From: a virus
Reading direction: 5' to 3' (one strand)
Length of the DNA stretch: 22,619 nt
Virus record (IMG/VR): IMGVR_UViG_3300027754_000468
Coordinates: 1 to 22,619 of that record
The first letter of the stretch is position 1. Each line of letters opens with the position of its first letter. The notes beneath the pieces are model-generated. The model was given only the letters and a program-made list of their open reading frames with translations. It searched no databases and was not told the DNA's origin. The position numbers and the translations under genes are program-made. Positions 22,331 through 22,619 of this stretch are shown here, in pieces.

Positions 22331-22619
22331 GTACATTAATCGTAGAAGAATTACATACATTATTAGAGCAAGAAATAATAAATCATAAGCAAATAACAGT
22401 TGCCACGATTAGGCCTTGGCTATATTTCCACAACAATCCAGTAGGAACTTTTTATTTTAATATTTATGGAACCGATGGGCTAGTCAGGAGCTTTTCATTT
22501 TCATGTTCTGACGTTAAAACAGCAAGCTCATTAACCCAGCCTTATTTTCATTCTTACTTTTCAATTGAAATGACTCCATTTGTTCTAAATAGAGGAACCT
22601 ACACAATAAAACTCGAACA
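22327..22619 (+). CDS. tail-region protein, 5' part only
   Basis: Frame opening with GTG at 22327 (MSTLIVEELHTLLEQEIINH), overlapping the previous stop by 4 bases with GAGGG upstream, and running open to the window end (97 codons). Visible sequence is a short helix then beta-rich (TIRPWLYFHNNPVGTFYFNI, YFSIEMTPFVLNRGTYTIKL). This looks like a jelly-roll type domain of a minor tail or tail-tip protein. The end and function lie outside the window. Confidence 0.65.
   Translation, partial: MSTLIVEELHTLLEQEIINHKQITVATIRPWLYFHNNPVGTFYFNIYGTDGLVRSFSFSCSDVKTASSLTQPYFHSYFSIEMTPFVLNRGTYTIKLE

Noticed and set aside
1-22619. tRNA genes, integrase, attachment site, lysis genes or tail sheath
   Set aside because: I looked for these and saw none. 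Lack of integrase leaves open whether this is temperate; lysis genes and tail fibres of the normal position may be outside the window.

Overview
This is a 22.6 kb piece of an AT-rich tailed-phage genome (Caudoviricetes) or prophage. The late genes describe a siphovirus, with a long non-contractile tail. There is a terminase, portal, scaffold and coat gene, then neck genes, one tail-tube gene, a frameshifted pair of tail assembly chaperones, a tape measure of 695 residues and distal tail genes. No sheath or baseplate-wedge gene is seen. One small protein has a bacterial lipobox and another has a Sec-type signal, so a diderm host is plausible. The sequence alone does not identify the host. Both window edges cut a gene.

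Layout. (1) 1-1615, minus strand: a recombination operon with a Gp157-like protein, a small unknown protein and a Bet/RecT single-strand annealing protein cut by the left edge. (2) 1616-1940: a divergent control region with an inverted repeat and a 10-bp tandem repeat. (3) 1941-3906, plus strand: a tightly packed set of seven small early-type genes, mostly unknown, including an acidic protein, a Cys-rich lipoprotein and a ribbon-helix-helix-like protein. (4) 3907-4294: a gap without a convincing gene. (5) 4295-5846: a ParB-like protein overlapping a C5-cytosine methyltransferase. (6) 5847-6362, minus strand: a two-gene island with a Fis-like HTH protein and a small acidic protein with a signal peptide, meeting at an AT-rich palindrome. 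(7) 6458-11969: packaging and head genes (TerS, TerL, portal, two gp10-like proteins, scaffold, major capsid). (8) 11969-15875: small virion-type proteins followed by fibre-like genes, namely a tropism-determinant-like protein, a coiled-coil repeat fibre and a right-handed beta-helix protein bracketed by hairpins. (9) 15961-18376: connector, tail terminator and tail tube, ending at a strong terminator. (10) 18472-22619: tail assembly chaperones G/GT with a C CCA AAG slippery site, tape measure, distal tail protein and the start of another tail gene.

The annealing protein and Gp157-like protein probably act in phage DNA recombination, and the methyltransferase may protect or mark phage DNA. 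TerS and TerL cut the DNA and drive it through the portal into a prohead built by scaffold and coat. The neck genes join this head to a tail whose length is set by the tape measure, with G and GT acting as chaperones. Many genes overlap by 1-20 bases, which fits polycistronic, translationally coupled units. The most informative features are the canonical -1 frameshift site, the placement of fibre-like genes between capsid and neck genes, the ParB-like/methyltransferase pair, and the small unknown early genes.
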